Shown in pieces: positions 38,878-52,457 of a stretch of DNA of 64,000 nt. Position numbers and translations under genes: made by a program. Origin of the DNA: Magicicada septendecula. Taxonomy: Eukaryota; Arthropoda; Insecta; Hemiptera; Cicadidae. Within the stretch, counting starts at the first letter, position 1. Each line of letters begins with the position of its first letter. The notes below the pieces were generated by a model. The model worked only from the letters and a program-made list of their open reading frames with translations, was not told the DNA's origin and did no database searches. The stretch spans positions 124,001 through 188,000 of the forward strand of contig JAWRYS010001501.1 in NCBI GenBank assembly GCA_034769895.1, in the 5' to 3' direction.

Positions 38878-40769
38878 ACTGTTAGTGCAGTAGACTTATG
38901 TGTGCGTACGTTTGGCTTAGCGTCTGAAGGAATTAAAATTGTTTAAAGTCTATATTTATTTGAAAAACAGAATTATGTCATGGACAAAATTTATCAACTT
39001 ACCTGCTAAAGATCAACCACAATACAGCTATATTATACCTCGTGAAAAGTACTATACTTTAACTACAACAACAGACATCGACTCGAACCCGCGACCTCCT
39101 TGTGCTGGAAGCGGGAACGGAACCACAATGTCAGCTAAACTTCTTCACTTTAACATAATCATTCAAGCAGGCCAACAATACAACAAAGAACACAATATTC
39201 ACCTTGTGGAGGAATTGGTTGAATATGTTGTATAGTGCAGTGTGAACGGAATGTTGAATCTGTTAACTGTTTACTTACAGAAAAGAATATTGTAACGTAA
39301 GGTGGCTTAAAAAATAAATGTTCCCGTTTTCGATTGTTAGCCTAATTATAAAATTTTTGCTAACTGTGTCGAAGTACGAGCCGACTAACTGTGTCTAGTA
39401 TGCCGTAAACGGTAACTTACAAAACGTGAAAATATATTTAATGGTATCGTAAAGACATATAATCGTAACTTTATATTTTTACTTATCACGTTTATTTTCC
39501 AAATTCAGTTATTATAGAAATATATTGTGTGGCTAAGTAACGTGTAAATTGTATGTGAACAAAAATACAGTACAGTGTGTATGTCCGTCTACATAGAAAA
39601 CATTTAGTAGTAATGAAAAATACTTCATTCTTACACGTAATTATGCTCCTTCCTTCTTCTTGACATGGCCTGCAGGCTTGCTTCTATGTTGAGTCAACAT
39701 AGACACAAATGTCTATTTTGTTAAATGTCATTTTGTTTCTACGTTGAGTCTCACAATAATTATGAGATGTCCTTGGCAGTCTACGAACAACTTTGAAATC
39801 AGTAACCGCACTTAATTACACGGTCAGGATTACATCTTCCGTGCTTCCTTCCTTAATATCATTCGTAAACGTTGATTAGCGCCAATTTTCGATTACGTTT
39901 CTGAAACACAAACCACATATATGCAAAACACGTTTAATTCCGTTATGTGCTTATAAAAAATCGCTTCTAGAACATCGCTCTGCAAATGCTAGCAACATAT
40001 TTCTTATATTTCTTAAGGTACTTTGAGTACAGCTCTGTAAAAGTATGCCAAAAATTTGAAAATTTTACTCGCTTTTCACTCTCAACCACACAAAAGCGGT
40101 ATGTTTTGATAATTATAATTGTAATTAGTGTAAAATATGAAAATAATCTTTGTCCACGTGAAGGTATAACAAAGTTTCTCTCCTGCATGCTGTATCCTTT
40201 TGAGCGCAGTCTAAAACTGTTCAAAAGAAATATTATGTTTAATGTTGCCAAAAGTTTTGTAACGTAATTTTAGGTTTCTCAGGACATACAACATGATTAC
40301 TTTTCATAGAGGAGACGGACTCTTACCCTTATAAGATAACATTACCTTGTGCTCGCGCGCGCGTGTGTCTGTAAGTTTGTGAAACAGATAGAGAGAGAGA
40401 GAGAGAGAGAGAGCGTGCCTGCAGCATGTATATTCAACACGTATTAAAGATTTTTTTTTTATTTAATGTTTAGTGTTTAGTGGAATAGTTTATTTTGTTA
40501 CTTTGTACGCACAATGTAATTCAGATGTACATTTCACTCACCTCGGGGTTCATCATTGTACTTCATTTGATTCCAATCACAATACGCCTTTAAAACTTAT
40601 ATTTGTTCATACTTAACAAAGCAAAGGGATGTTGTAGTCTGGTCTTCGAGTTACTTCGTTTCTCATAAAACATAAAATAATACAACTAGATTTAAGTTTT
40701 AAGAAAATTAATTGGTTTATAGTCAGAAAATTTAATTTATCTTTATAAAACAAACTTCTTCTTTATAGG
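38878..40769. other. no gene; SINE-like box, palindrome and microsatellites
   Basis: Holds a tRNA-like box (39060-39120, listed separately), a 10-base-arm palindrome TCTATGTTGA-G-TCAACATAGA at 39683-39703, a CG/TG run near 40352-40365 and a (GA)n run at 40389-40413. Confidence 0.6.
39060..39120 (-). repeat. possible tRNA-derived SINE remnant
   Basis: The minus strand reads CCAGCACAAGGAGGTCGCGG followed by GTTCGAGTC, resembling an anticodon-stem to T-loop stretch with a polymerase III B box. No convincing A box or acceptor stem was found, so it is not a tRNA gene. SINE origin is inference. Confidence 0.3.
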
Positions 40770-41212
40770 CCTACAACTGTCTTTAAACCCATATGGACTT
40801 ACGGAACCGAACTTTGGGGCTGCGTCACCGAATCTAGTATAGCAATCATACAGCGATGTTAATTAAAGATCCTACCAGCTATCGTGGATGGCCCGTGGTA
40901 TGTGTCCAACCACACTTTGCACAGACTTTCATATTCCATACGTAAGTGAAAATCATTCGTGAACGTAGCACTAGACACCACACAAGACTTTACGACCATG
41001 CCACTGATCATGGCACTTCTACCGCCTGCAATCGACAGAAGATTGAGAAGACTTTGGCCATACGACCTTTAGGACTTCGAGGTGACATCGCTGGATGGAA
41101 CACCTCTTCACGCATTTAGTTGTACATCTCCTATGTGTGTACACTATTCAGCAGATTAGCTTAAAGAATGTATTTCTGTGATTGATAATAAATAAATAAA
41201 TAACTTGATTCA
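40770..41212 (+). pseudogene. 3' end of a second jockey-type LINE
   Basis: Reads the C-terminal thumb of the same broad family as 37515-38877: FKPIWTYGTELWGCVTESS, then IVDGPWYVSNHTLHR, a MALLPPA block and RRLRRLWPYDL near the end. Stops and frame changes are frequent. It closes with (AATA)n at about 41187-41209, a normal LINE tail. Only about 120 codons of the protein remain and the catalytic palm is absent. Confidence 0.8.
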
Positions 41213-44200
41213 AATGACAATACGTATCTAAAACTAAAATTTGTTAATACGCATTTAACAAAGCCAAGGCATGGTGTAGCCACGTCTTTCAGTTACTTCG
41301 TTTTTACCGTCCCAACAAACTCAGATTCTCTTTGTCTCTGTAATCCCACGTACTTATAGGCAACACGGAAGGAGTTCCCGAAAACCGCATTACATTATTC
41401 CTAAAAAAACGCATTATAATATTGTATGTCTATAACAAAACAAAATTTATATATCTAAGTCTAACCATTACAGTGACAAAACTTTTGGCGTTGATACAAA
41501 TAAAGTGACTATTAAAAACCAAAAATGCCTACTTTGTAGTGTGTAAAATACAAAACCATCCGACCAGCATTTATACGAAGACTTAGGTGACAAATTTGGA
41601 GTACTCAGATATAGCATGCTGAATAATTTCAACAAAGTAGGCCTATACATTTTTTAAGTTTATTTTTCATCTACTTCTACAGTTGCTCTTAAGTCCACCT
41701 ATGTGATCAAAACCCTTCGCGAAGTCGTGAGTCGAAAACTCGTTTACAAGCGTGAATTAACTGTTTTACTGAAAATGCTGTTGTAAAAGAACTGTCCAAT
41801 TCAAAGAAAGAAAACGTCAAAAATAACAAAACTGCAGATCTGATAAAAAATTATATCAAATTGTGACCAATTTAGTTGTTTCTTGACACGCAGACAGGAT
41901 CCAGGAATGCACTTAATGAAGTCTTTAGTCTTTAGTCGATTATGTTTCTAAATGAGTTATGAACTGGGTAACTGTCGACCTGCAAAATACCAACAATTAT
42001 TATCTTTTTATTATGATCCAAAATATACGTTCAATTATAATCAATAACGCCAGTAAATTTAATAACAAAATTACGTAATTACGTTGTAAAATTTTACAGC
42101 GCCAAACGTTTGTACAGCAGCAATTTAGCCTACAAGTGTACGACCGTTACTGTATCATTTCAGTGTCTAATATTAATTATTTTATTCATATGTACAGATA
42201 TGAATATAAATATAGTCTTTTACGTCTCTAATTGTACATGTATACTGATATAAGTCAAAAGTACCCCACATATTACTTAACTAAAAGTAGGGCCCATTAG
42301 AAAATATTGACCTCCGACTTTCTTAAAGTTATGCATTTAAGTTTTGATGTAAATATATCAAGAAAAATAGTTAAAGAATAATAATGCAACTTGTCAAAAT
42401 CCGTGAATGCTGTTGTATTTCTCACCTCCCCTGAATTATCAGTGGTTTTCTAAGCTGAAATTAATAATAACGTATGTAAGAATTTCGATGTTTCAAGACT
42501 ATTATTTGGAGAGTAAATCCTAATTATGAGATAGGCTACCTAGAAAATATACTTTTACTCTGTAAGTGATTCGTTTTGCACATTCCAAGTGAGAAAGTAA
42601 GCAAATTAGTCGACTAAGAGAAATATAATATAGTAAATATCTTGACATTTTGTAAATATCTTAAAATATATTAAAAGAAAATATGTTTTCTAAGAAATAT
42701 ATTTTTAATTTATGCTCTGCAGTCAGAAGACTACTTTTATTCATACAACATACACTTCATTAATTCATATAATATGTAGTCTACACTCTATCTTTAAACA
42801 TAATTAATATGTAGTAATTGGCTTAGAATAATTAGGCAAATGATATCGCTGGAGGTGAGTGCATAGGTCTAATCCTTAAGTTTGCGTCGGGGACGATCAA
42901 AGCCAGAGCTATCACTGCTTGTGTGTCCCCCATAACGGCTGAATCGTAGCTGATTATGCAAGTCGATAAACAGATTTCAGTATAATGTAATGACACTAAG
43001 CATTATTGCAATTATTCCGTTTTTAGGATTCCAATAAAATATTAGAAATAATATTTTTGGTGTAATAATAATTGTTTACATTAAAACTAAAAAATTCTTT
43101 AAACTTTGCAACGCTCCCAAAGGCTCAAACACGCTAATGCATAGACAAGTACATTAGTATCTACACAAAACTGATACAAGCGCGCGCGTGCAAACACACA
43201 TACACAGGCAATTAAAAGTGACTGAATATCACTATATTTCGGACTTGTAAAATATGTTTCGAGGAAGCAAATTTGTTTCTACAAAATTATACATGTATTT
43301 CTTAATATCACGTAAAGATATGAGCTTTTGTAAAAGCTTGTCGTTGTAACATTTAAGGTAAACATTAACGTTTGACAACTCAATAAAAACTCGGCTTATA
43401 TTTCAGAGCGTGAGAAATAGAAGCGACCACTTGATACGGAAGTCAATTATCGTAATCTTTATGAATATCTGCACTTTCCATTTCCTTTTTCAGTTTCGTT
43501 TCGTCAACTTTCTCTTATACTGCTTGAACCTGTATTCAATGGAATAAACGGAGCGTGTATAATGTGATATCGTCACGTTTCCACAAATAATCAAGTTGAC
43601 CGGGTTTGCAGGTAATGCTAAAGAAACCTTTTGATTGAAACGTTTTTAATAGCAGTTGTGTGGGTTTCATTTACTTTTTCTTACATTCAATCTTTTCCTG
43701 CAAAAATTACTTTTAAAAACAGGTTTTGAAAAATGGTATGTGTTTTAAAATATATAGTTCAGTAGCTCAAAAAAATATAAATAAAATGAACATAAAAAAT
43801 AAATAGTTACAGCCGTAACTATATGCCTGCCTATGTGTTTGTGTGAGCGCGCCCAAGCTTTCAATTGCATTTATATACCGTAAACATTTTTTAACTGAAA
43901 CCTTCAAAGTTCAAAGTTTCCAGAAAATTATGATTATTTTAACGTTTTTATAGGAAAGTAATGTACATAAACCATATAAAACTACGTTGACCTGTACAGT
44001 ATTCTCTGGAAGAAACGGGAAACCTAACTAAAACAGGAAATTTTTAATTACGTATATTGAGTAGAAACTGCAGCTAAGAATCATGGAGGGAAAGGTAAGA
44101 CAGAGTGGTAAGAAAGATTGGAATACTTGATGATATCAGAAAAGGAAGAAGGTATAGTCAGATGAAGACAAATGGACGGTACAGAGAAAAATGCAGAGTA

Positions 44201-45491
44201 TCCCGTCGAAACCCGCCGTAGACAGTTTTAATAAAGAAGAAGACTGTTAGCAATAAACCACCGTCAAAGTTCTATCAATTTATTGTCACACATACTGCTG
44301 TAGGCTTAATTCATTATAAGATTACCTTTGTGATAATGTTGGTCATGTACAAGAAACAGTCAAGGCAGACAGTTTCTTTCCGTCGTGAATATTCACCGGT
44401 GATAATATAACTGCCTGTAAGCGTTTTCAATTAAACCGATCTTCCTTATCATAAGGGGAGAGGAGGCTGTCACTTTTTTTAGTTACCAGCTACCTGTTTT
44501 ACTTACTTCAACAGAAGTAAAATTACTCGACTATTTCAGAAGAGGAAGTGGAAACAGAATAGTAGCGTTATATAGTACAGGTGTGCAAAATGTCACAATT
44601 TCACGTGGAACTGAGGTGTCCAAACAGTTAAAACATCTGTAGTGTGTACAGACGTCAACGACTAGTTTAACACGTTTAATTTAATGAACAGTAACTGGAA
44701 ATGCTGTTAAACCCTATGTGACAGTTACGCTAACGTCGTATCTAACTATTAACACCTAAACACAAGATTCCAAAACACAGGACGAACAACACAGTCGCTA
44801 TAGACTTTGTTGGAGCGCGTACAAATTGTAATCTTTATCAATTTTATAAATTGTAATATATGTTTATCAAACATCGACTATTTTGTTATTAAAGTCGTTA
44901 AAGTAATTAAAGTAATTCGTTAAAGTAAAATTAGTTACAAATTTTGGTTTCACTAATAATAATCCAATTTCTTGTCTGGCATTTTTTCTGTCAAGGGAAA
45001 TGTTATTAACATTTTTAAAGTATATTCAAAACTTTACAACGTGGAAATTTTTAAGATACTTGATATTGCACAGTTTAATAACGACTTGTTATTAAATACA
45101 CATGCATGTGTATGAGCGACCTTGTGACTACATGTGAAACGTAAGTGAAAGAATTTTGTCGATTTCGGAACCCGTTTTCCGAAATACAGCCGTTTCATTC
45201 GTTTTTACAGAAATTTCAGTTCTAGAAAAACTAGGATTGTAATAAAATATTTATTTTCAGATAATTATCAGATAAAACTGAACACACACTCAAGTAAATA
45301 ATTGTTTTGTCTTTCCAATGTATTACTTAGAAATAGTCCATAAACAAAATGGTTATGTCAGTTTGACGTTCTTCCTCAACTATTACTTCTTCTAGCTATC
45401 CGTAGATAACATATTAGATTTTAATATTATATATTGCTTTAAAATTAAAGTAAAACCAAAATAGATTTTTCTAAAAAAATATTCCTGTAAT
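41213..45491. other. AT-rich DNA with no supported gene
   Basis: Apart from a weak LINE-tail likeness at 44070-44235 and a CG-rich alternating run near 43180, nothing is supported. Confidence 0.55.
44070..44235 (+). pseudogene. possible LINE C-terminal fragment
   Basis: Fragments such as RIMEGKVRQSGKKDW, then DKWTVQRKMQSIPS and a closing EED stop, loosely follow the end of endonuclease-reverse-transcriptase LINE proteins. The match is short and broken; chance is possible. Confidence 0.25.
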
Positions 45492-46027
45492 TGTTAGCTA
45501 CGTTATGTGACGGAGTACGTAAAAGGATAAAGTAATTCAAGGAATATATTGAAACTAATGGTACCACCTAGAGTAGCCGAGAGCGTCTTCGACCCGTCTC
45601 TCGTCTGGTTTGGCAGGTGTTGCCTCAGTCAAGGCCGCGTTCAAGTAAGTTCCAGAATACTCTACAGAACAGTTGAATACAAATTAAGTCGCGTGAGTTA
45701 AGGATGGAACGTTAATTTTAGAACTCTGCGCGACCTATGAAAGCAGAGCTTCTGGTTTTGTCAGTCAGTTCGTTGAACGATTTTTCCTTTGTGCGGATCG
45801 AGTAGCGTTTGTGTACAGTGTTATTGTGTTACAGTTAGTGCGGAATTCGTTACAGTTGACATTTTTATTGCGTGTTAACAAGTTTAACTTGGATTATTGC
45901 ACAAGTTGATTATAAACTCTTATTTATGATAATTGAAGCTGGTTATTAATTAATTAATAACACTAAATTCATTAGTGTCTTGTATTTTGCTTTTCACCGT
46001 ACGACAACCAGGGAGTCCATCGTAACA
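45492..46027. mobile_element. candidate solo LTR
   Basis: A 536-bp block, GC-richer than its surroundings, begins TGTTAGC and ends GTAACA, giving the TGTTA/TAACA inverted ends of many LTRs. Its right end, CAACCAGGGAGTCCATCGTAACA (shown as two parts: CAACCAGGGAG and TCCATCGTAACA), resembles gypsy-type LTR ends. I could not find a matching target duplication on the two sides, which keeps confidence low. Confidence 0.35.
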
Positions 46028-46105
46028 ATATTCTTACTTGAGGAAGATATACTGCACATATATAGGTATGCGTACGCGTCTGTGTATGATATCATTATAC
46101 AGTAT

Positions 46106-46109
46106 ATAT
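46106..46109. repeat. left target-site duplication ATAT of the gypsy-type element
   Basis: Matches ATAT at 58253-58256. Four-base duplications are normal for Ty3/gypsy elements. Confidence 0.75.
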
Positions 46110-48976
46110 TATAACGAAAAGAAATATAGGGTGAAAAGTAATGTTTGTGTTGTAATTGTGTCGGGCGTTACCTCCGCGCACTTTTGTTACTTACCCTGTT
46201 GACTGGATCCTCTGCAGTGATGTAGTCCTGTAACACAACTTAAAACTATGCTTTTTGTGGGCGCCACTTGGAAACGTTTGTTCCAAGAAAAAAAAAAAAT
46301 TAAATGTGATTGATAAAATTTTTAAATCTACGAAAAAATTTAAACAAGTCAGTTCAGCTTTGAAAAATCAGTTAAGTTTAATGGTTCTTTAAAAACAACA
46401 AACAAATCGTCTGAAGGACTAACATTCATAAAAATTATAAAATTGCAGAGAAAAAATTTTACAAGTTATTATTATTGACAATTTTTTATATGTCCAATCA
46501 AGTATCGGCTAGTATTTCAGATTCTGACTCAGTTGACAAGCATGAGTTTAATATGTGAAAAAACTTTACTCTCAGGACGTGACTCCTTTGAACTACCAAG
46601 ACATATCAATTAGATGCCTTACAAGAAAAAAACTAAGTGATTTGAAGGTGTATATGTGGCGTGTAAAGTACAACTGTGTGATAAATGTAACCAGGTAACA
46701 AATGACTTTAATTTTGGTAACTCACGTTCCAACGGTCGTTTATTCTCTCACTGGACACTTCCTTCGGGTAGTTTCTCGATCTCGCCTCTTCGGGTGTACA
46801 CTGAATCTATTTAAAGTCAATTTTTGCGATCGTTACTTTTTCCGCACTTTTTGTCAAAACGTTTGGCAGTAAAATCTCGTTCAAACGCCGCCACTACGAA
46901 TCATCTGTTTAGCGTTGATTCAGAAATCTGCCACCGCAGCGCTGACTCCCATGCAGTTTTGAGGAAGGCTTAGATGTATTGTTTGTTTACGTTCGGGGGA
47001 ATTATTTGTCACGTTAGTCAGTCAATGCGAACACAGCAGAATTCGTTCTCTATTAAATGTTTGGGACCCTCCTGGGCCGTCGACGTTCTGGCTGCGTGCT
47101 TTCTATTAAAATTTGCCGTATCGCTGCTCTATTTCAGCGATATTTTTTGGCGACTCTCGTTGAGGTTAAGTCAGTCGGGTATGTCTATATACGGGAAAAG
47201 CCTTCCTGCCGTGTCTTGTCGATTTCTCGCCTCTCGGTTTCGCCTTAGCTGCGTTGATCAGTGTTGTGTGAGATGCATCAGTTCTGGAGTTCAATCTTCA
47301 AGTGTTTTTTGTTCGAATTTGCTCTCGCTTTTATACTAAATCGGGATGACTGTTTTCGTAGACAATTCTTTCTAGATTGTTCGAGAATAAACGAAATGGA
47401 ATGTCATAGAACAATTTTCACTTCCGTAGAAGCTTTTAGAACGAATTTCTTATTCTTCATACAATGGATATTTCAAAATTTACACTGGTATTTATCAAAC
47501 AGTTTCACATTAGTACTTACAATTTGTATGCCATTAATGTATTTAAATTCCTTGTTTTTAACTGAATCTAGCGATACTAAATATGATTGGTATCTAATTA
47601 ACTTAAGTCTAAAAAACATTACAATATACAACCCTCGCCTTGAGTTGTAGTCTTTAAAAACTCAATATTTATAAGAAAAATTGTTGTGGAGTTATAAAGT
47701 TCCCTTCACAAGCTGGACATCTACTACTACTACTCTCCTACAACAAAATAAACAAATTTTAACATCAATAAAACACAAATAAATACAATTTTATATGGCC
47801 TCTGCTCATGGCCTAGGTTCTTGTCAGTTTTCTAATACAATGATTAGTCTTTTCTTTAATATATGTATTATTTCACCACTATACACACAGAGTTTATTAT
47901 TTTGTCTATCTTTTGTGATACCTGGTTACTTTGTACATATTTTATATTTATCACAAGATGACATAGCATCATTGATTGTCTTGAGATGTCATTTTTTATG
48001 GTGTGACAAATCTCACTCTAATTAGTTAAATTCTTTTAGAATTGACTTTACTTTCAACTGAGTTTATTTCTTATTAAGGTATTCTGATGTATTGTACCTT
48101 TCTATCTTATTTTTGTTAGTATTATGTAAGTATTTTGCCAGATATGATTCTTTTTGTACTGGATAATTGGCTTCAGCCATACATGGTATAAGTAAATATT
48201 TTGCTGACTTGACTATTACAATGTTAAAGTTGGTCAGGTATATTAGTATAGTTGCTTTATATCATATTGCAGCTTTCTAATACAGTTTGGTTGCATTTTG
48301 GCAACATTAAATTCATAAATTATACAATATTAGATGCTTATTACATGTTTTTAGTTAACACTGTTTTTGGCTATTTTGGCTGCTTTTTATTCATTTGACA
48401 GCTTCCTTTATTTAAGATAAATTGTTCACTATTGTCTGCTTGACAATTACATATAGTTTTTATTTAAATCTGATAATAATTAATTTTTTCATGAAATCTT
48501 GGTGTATGGTCTCAAATCCAACACATTAATATTTTTTGTCATTGCAAATATACAATTTTTATTTTAACTTAAACTCTTTCTAATAATGCATTTAAGTCAT
48601 TTAATACATTTATTTTATTTACATCACATAATATAATAATGGATCATGTCCATTTATTCACAAAAAATAGTTTTTAATACCCTATTCATAGTTATAAAAC
48701 GTAATAATTATTGACTTTATTCTGGTGGATTCTGACATTATTTCTCTCTCTTATAGTGTCTTATGGTTTTTTCACTCTTATTCACTTTAATAATATATAT
48801 GGGGTTTTGTCTTAGTCATAGTTTGGTCGTTTTTTCAAGTTGATAGAAATAATTATTATACAAAATTACACAATTTTTTGGGACTACTTGGGTTCGATAC
48901 TGTTCACTTCACTCTCCTGTTATGCTAACTTACTATATAAATGATTTCTTTTTATGGAACGTTCTGTGACGTTACA
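46110..48976 (-). repeat. 3' LTR (element orientation)
   Basis: 2867 bp, ends TATAAC (plus left) and GTTACA (plus right). Lacks about 20 bases that the other LTR has near 56616-56640. Open frames inside it on the plus strand recur in the other LTR only because LTRs are duplicated. Confidence 0.95.
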
Positions 48977-50010
48977 TATGCCTCACCGTTAAAGTTGATA
49001 ATTTTGGAAAAACATATCTTTGGTTTTGATGAAATTATCATCTCTATAATAACCCTTTATTAGCTTCTTTATATTTCATTCTTTTATCTTATAATTAAAT
49101 TCCTGTACTACTCCTTTAATATATTAATCCAACTCAATATTCCTAGTTCGTTCTTTGTCATATCACCTATTCCTTTCCTTTTTACCTTGATGTTTTATAA
49201 TTAATCTTTGATATAATTCCCTATCAATTCCCTAACTCACATAGAGGGTTGGGAGTCAGAGTGGCTCGCTATGGCATACATTCTCTGTCCCTTCCTGTCT
49301 ATCATTACTGAAATCAGAGGCAACACATCCCTGTTCAGAAAATAATAATTGCACCTTTGCGACAAATAATAATAATAATAAAAAAAAATACAATATTCAA
49401 AGATCATAGGCTCCTACACATAAATTCCCTTTCTTAAACTCTTCTGACTAATTCACAATTATATTAATATATCGTTCTCCGCAGGTTAAATTATCATTTA
49501 AAATCATTCAATGTCAATAGCTATATTCATATTCATCATTACCTCCTTATGTAACACACTGTTTTCCCTTTTTTTTTCTTTTATCATTTCCATTTAAATA
49601 TCAAATATATGACAGTATTTCTCCTTCTTTCTCCTTTACTAAGTGTCCATCTAGTAATATTTATTTATAATAATCTCTCTCCTTCTCTAAGTACGGGTAA
49701 GCTGGTAAATATACGTTGACATGGCTATTGGAAATAAATCTTGCCTATGATGGAATGTGTCCATCTCGTAATATTTATTTATAATAATCATTATACAATA
49801 ATATTTATATTTATTTAAAAATCTCTATCTCCTTTCTAATTATGGTTAAGTTAAAAAAATTCACGTTGACATGTTTAGTCAAGGTACCTTCTCTATGATG
49901 CTGTATTTGACTTGGGTCTTTGGTCATGGTACTTGGTCACTGATTGAGTATTCGACTTGCGATTTTTTAATCATGGTACTTTTTTAATGAAGTCTGGTTA
50001 TACGTTCCTT
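48977..50010 (-). other. gypsy element 3' interior, no env gene
   Basis: AT-rich with no coding frame. A 114-bp imperfect duplication sits at about 49643-49870: GTGTCCATCT-GTAATATTTATTT occurs at 49643 and 49757, and GTTGACATG follows each. A convincing polypurine tract next to the LTR was not found; the adjacent minus-strand sequence GGTGAGGCATA is only weakly purine-rich. Confidence 0.7.
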
Positions 50011-50850
50011 TTACCTTTTGTCAGTTACCTCGTAGGTATTGTTTTTATTGTCTCTGGTTATCGTGAAAGGCCCTGTATATAAGAGTAGCAATTTCCTCGT
50101 TATGCCTTGTATAGCACTGGGCAATTCTCTATTTTTAACTAACACCTTTTCACCTACCTCATATTTAATTGCCTTAGGCTGTGATTTGATATTTTTTTTC
50201 CGCTGCTGTTCCGTTTTTTCTAACACCTTATTATAAAATTTTGCCCCTTCAAATTGGTATGCGGGTTCGTCGGGAAAATTAATAATTTCTTTTATCTCTC
50301 GTGGTGGGGGTCTTTCGAACATATCCGTATATGGCGACATCTCGATGGTATTGTGATGCGAGAAATTTAGAAAATCCTCGGTAGAGGCTACATATTCATG
50401 CCATCTTATCTGCTCGTTATGGCAGTATGTTCTCAGTAACCGTCCTACCTCCCTTAACACTCTCTCGGCTGGGTTACTATTCGGGTGATATACGGACGTC
50501 TTGTACGTTTTTATTCCGTGTTCTCCCAAGCTTTCCTTCCAAAGTTTTCCCCTAAACTGAGTACCGTGGTCCGTAATTATAGAATACGGTCGGCCCACTT
50601 CCATTATATAACGCTTGATTATTATGTCTATTATTTTCCTGGTCGTTGCCCTAGTTATTGGGTATAGCTTTGTATACTTGCTAAAGTGGTCGAAAATGAT
50701 TACGATAAATTTATATCGGTGTCTCCCACCGCTGCGTGGAAAGGGTCCGCAGATATCGAGAAATACCTTTTCCAATTTTTCGGTAGATAATATGGGTATC
50801 ATGACCCCTTCCTTCCTTTCGTTATCACACTTTACCTTTTGGCAACCGAC
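50011..50850 (-). pseudogene. integrase catalytic and C-terminal domain
   Basis: The core shows DICGPF (first Asp), TDHGTQF (second Asp) and YHPNSNPAERVLRE with the catalytic Glu, consistent with a D,D,E integrase. A short C-terminal region GPFTITRDNKNNTYEV follows. The frame differs from the upstream part of pol, so a frameshift near 50845 separates it from the zinc-binding domain. The stop at 50011 also seems premature, as another frame continues a plausible tail for some 15 codons. Catalytic residues themselves look intact. In life the enzyme would insert the cDNA into the host chromosome. Confidence 0.85.
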
Positions 50851-51362
50851 CGTATCGCCAGTTGCACCTTTTTATTCATTCCCTTGATGTATGTTTGCTC
50901 TTCCAATGCCTTCCTTACTTTAAGGGCACCCATATGTCCGTACCTCTCGTGATAGTCGATTATTAGCGGTCTCTCTATCGTTGGTGGAATCACTAATTTC
51001 CAACTCTCCTGGTGCGGGGTAATCCTAATAAATAAAGTGTCATCGTGAATACAATAAAATCTGTTTATGACCTCATCGCCTTCCTGTACCCTTTTTCTAA
51101 TATCTCCTAATTTCGGATCGGCCTCTTGTTGTGACTTTATTTCGTGCAAAATATTTTTTAAATCCTCCCTGCTCTTAATAATGTGATAAACCTTGGCTAA
51201 TTGTTCCTTTTCGCCGTCAAAGGTTTGGTCTGGTATATTGACGCGAGATAAGACGTCGGCGGCTACGTTCTGTTTGCCGGGTATATATTCCCATGTGATA
51301 TTGTACTCTTGCAAGGCCAAAACCCATCTAGTCAGCCTTCCATGGTTCAGTTTACAATGCTT
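50832..51362 (-). pseudogene. RNase H end and integrase zinc-binding domain
   Basis: Same frame as the reverse transcriptase upstream, after a TGA at 51363-51365. It contains QEYNITWEYIPGKQNVAADVLS, shown here as the two conserved pieces YIPGKQN and ADVLSR from the end of RNase H, then the H..YGHMG half of the integrase HHCC finger. The two cysteines of the finger fall at the frameshift near 50845 and the first seems lost. Confidence 0.85.
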
Positions 51363-52457
51363 TCAAAATGATATAGATTTGTGGTCGCTTCTAACCGTTA
51401 TGGGGTACCCTAATATATATGTCCTGAATTTACCGCATGCGAAAACTACACTCAACAGTTCTTTTTCGGTAGTATTGTAGTTTCGTTCGCAACTGTTCAG
51501 CACGCGGCTAGCAAAGCTAATTACTAAATGGTTACCGTCCTGATCTTCCTGATAGAGGGCTGCACCTAAACTCACGTTACTGGCATCGCAGTTTAGAAAA
51601 AATGGTTTTGTAAAGTCGGGATGATGCAACATTACGGTTTCTAAAAACTTTTCCTTTATGGTATTGAGCACTCCATCTTGCTCTGGTCCCCAAGTCCATT
51701 TGTCTTTAGCTGATAACTGCTTTTGGAACCTGGCAGTTAGTTCTGAATAATTGGACCGAAACTTTCTGTAATAGTTGCAGATTCCTAAAAATGACTGCAG
51801 CTGTTTCCTATTCTTTGGGGTGGGGAACTTCTGTATGGCTTCTACCTTTTCTTTGGATGGAGTAATCCCTTGTTCTGTTAAATTAAATCCTAAAAATTTC
51901 ACCTCATTTGCTATGAATTGGGACTTGTCTAATTTGAGGGTGATATTATTCTCCGATAATTTCTGTAGCACCTGTTCAACCCTATTACAATGGTCGTCCC
52001 AATTCGCTGAAGTCACCAGTAGGTCGTCGACGTACACTGTCGTAAACTTCAGTACTTCCTGCCCCAATATTCTGTCCATTATCTTTACAAACACCGCCAC
52101 AGAATTTATTAAGCCAAAAGGTAACCGCTTAAACTGATAGTTTCTGCCCTCGAATATAAATGCCATATATTTCCTACTATCAGGGTGGAGTTCTATCTGC
52201 CAGTAACCGCATACCGTATCCCATGAGCTTATATATCTGATTCCGTGGAACTTTTTTAATATCTCCTCTATCTCCCCAGGTGATGTGCGGTCGTTAACAA
52301 TCATTTTGTTAATCTCCCTAGCATCGAGACATATACGTACCTTTCCGTTCTTTTTTGGCACCGCTATGATTGGGCTGGTAAAGGGCGAATGACTATACTC
52401 GATTATGTCGTCCTCTATCATCCTGTTCAATTCTTCCCTGACTTCGTTCTTTAGCGA
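51363..52457 (-). pseudogene. reverse transcriptase and RNase H
   Basis: Palm and finger motifs run in order: SPFTSPIIAVPKKNGKVR, ICLDAREIN, YISSWDTVCGYWQI, FKRLPFGLINS, the catalytic box YVDDLLV, and KVKFLGFN-type thumb residues. RNase H follows with NCDASNVSLGAAL (first Asp), TEKELLSVVF (Glu) and SDHKS (Asp). All catalytic residues look intact. It is cut from the protease by TAG at 52458-52460, where Trp is usual, and from its own tail by TGA at 51363-51365, where a hydrophobic residue is usual. Otherwise the frame is continuous, showing the damage is slight. Confidence 0.93.

Noticed and set aside
39060..39120. tRNA gene
   Set aside because: B-box likeness only; no acceptor or D arm.
38939..39235. 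98-codon plus-strand frame
   Set aside because: It spans a tRNA-like SINE box and shows no domain.
46974..47339. 121-codon frame repeated almost identically at 56230-56595
   Set aside because: Both lie in the two LTRs of one element, antisense to it; identity follows from LTR duplication and not from coding selection.
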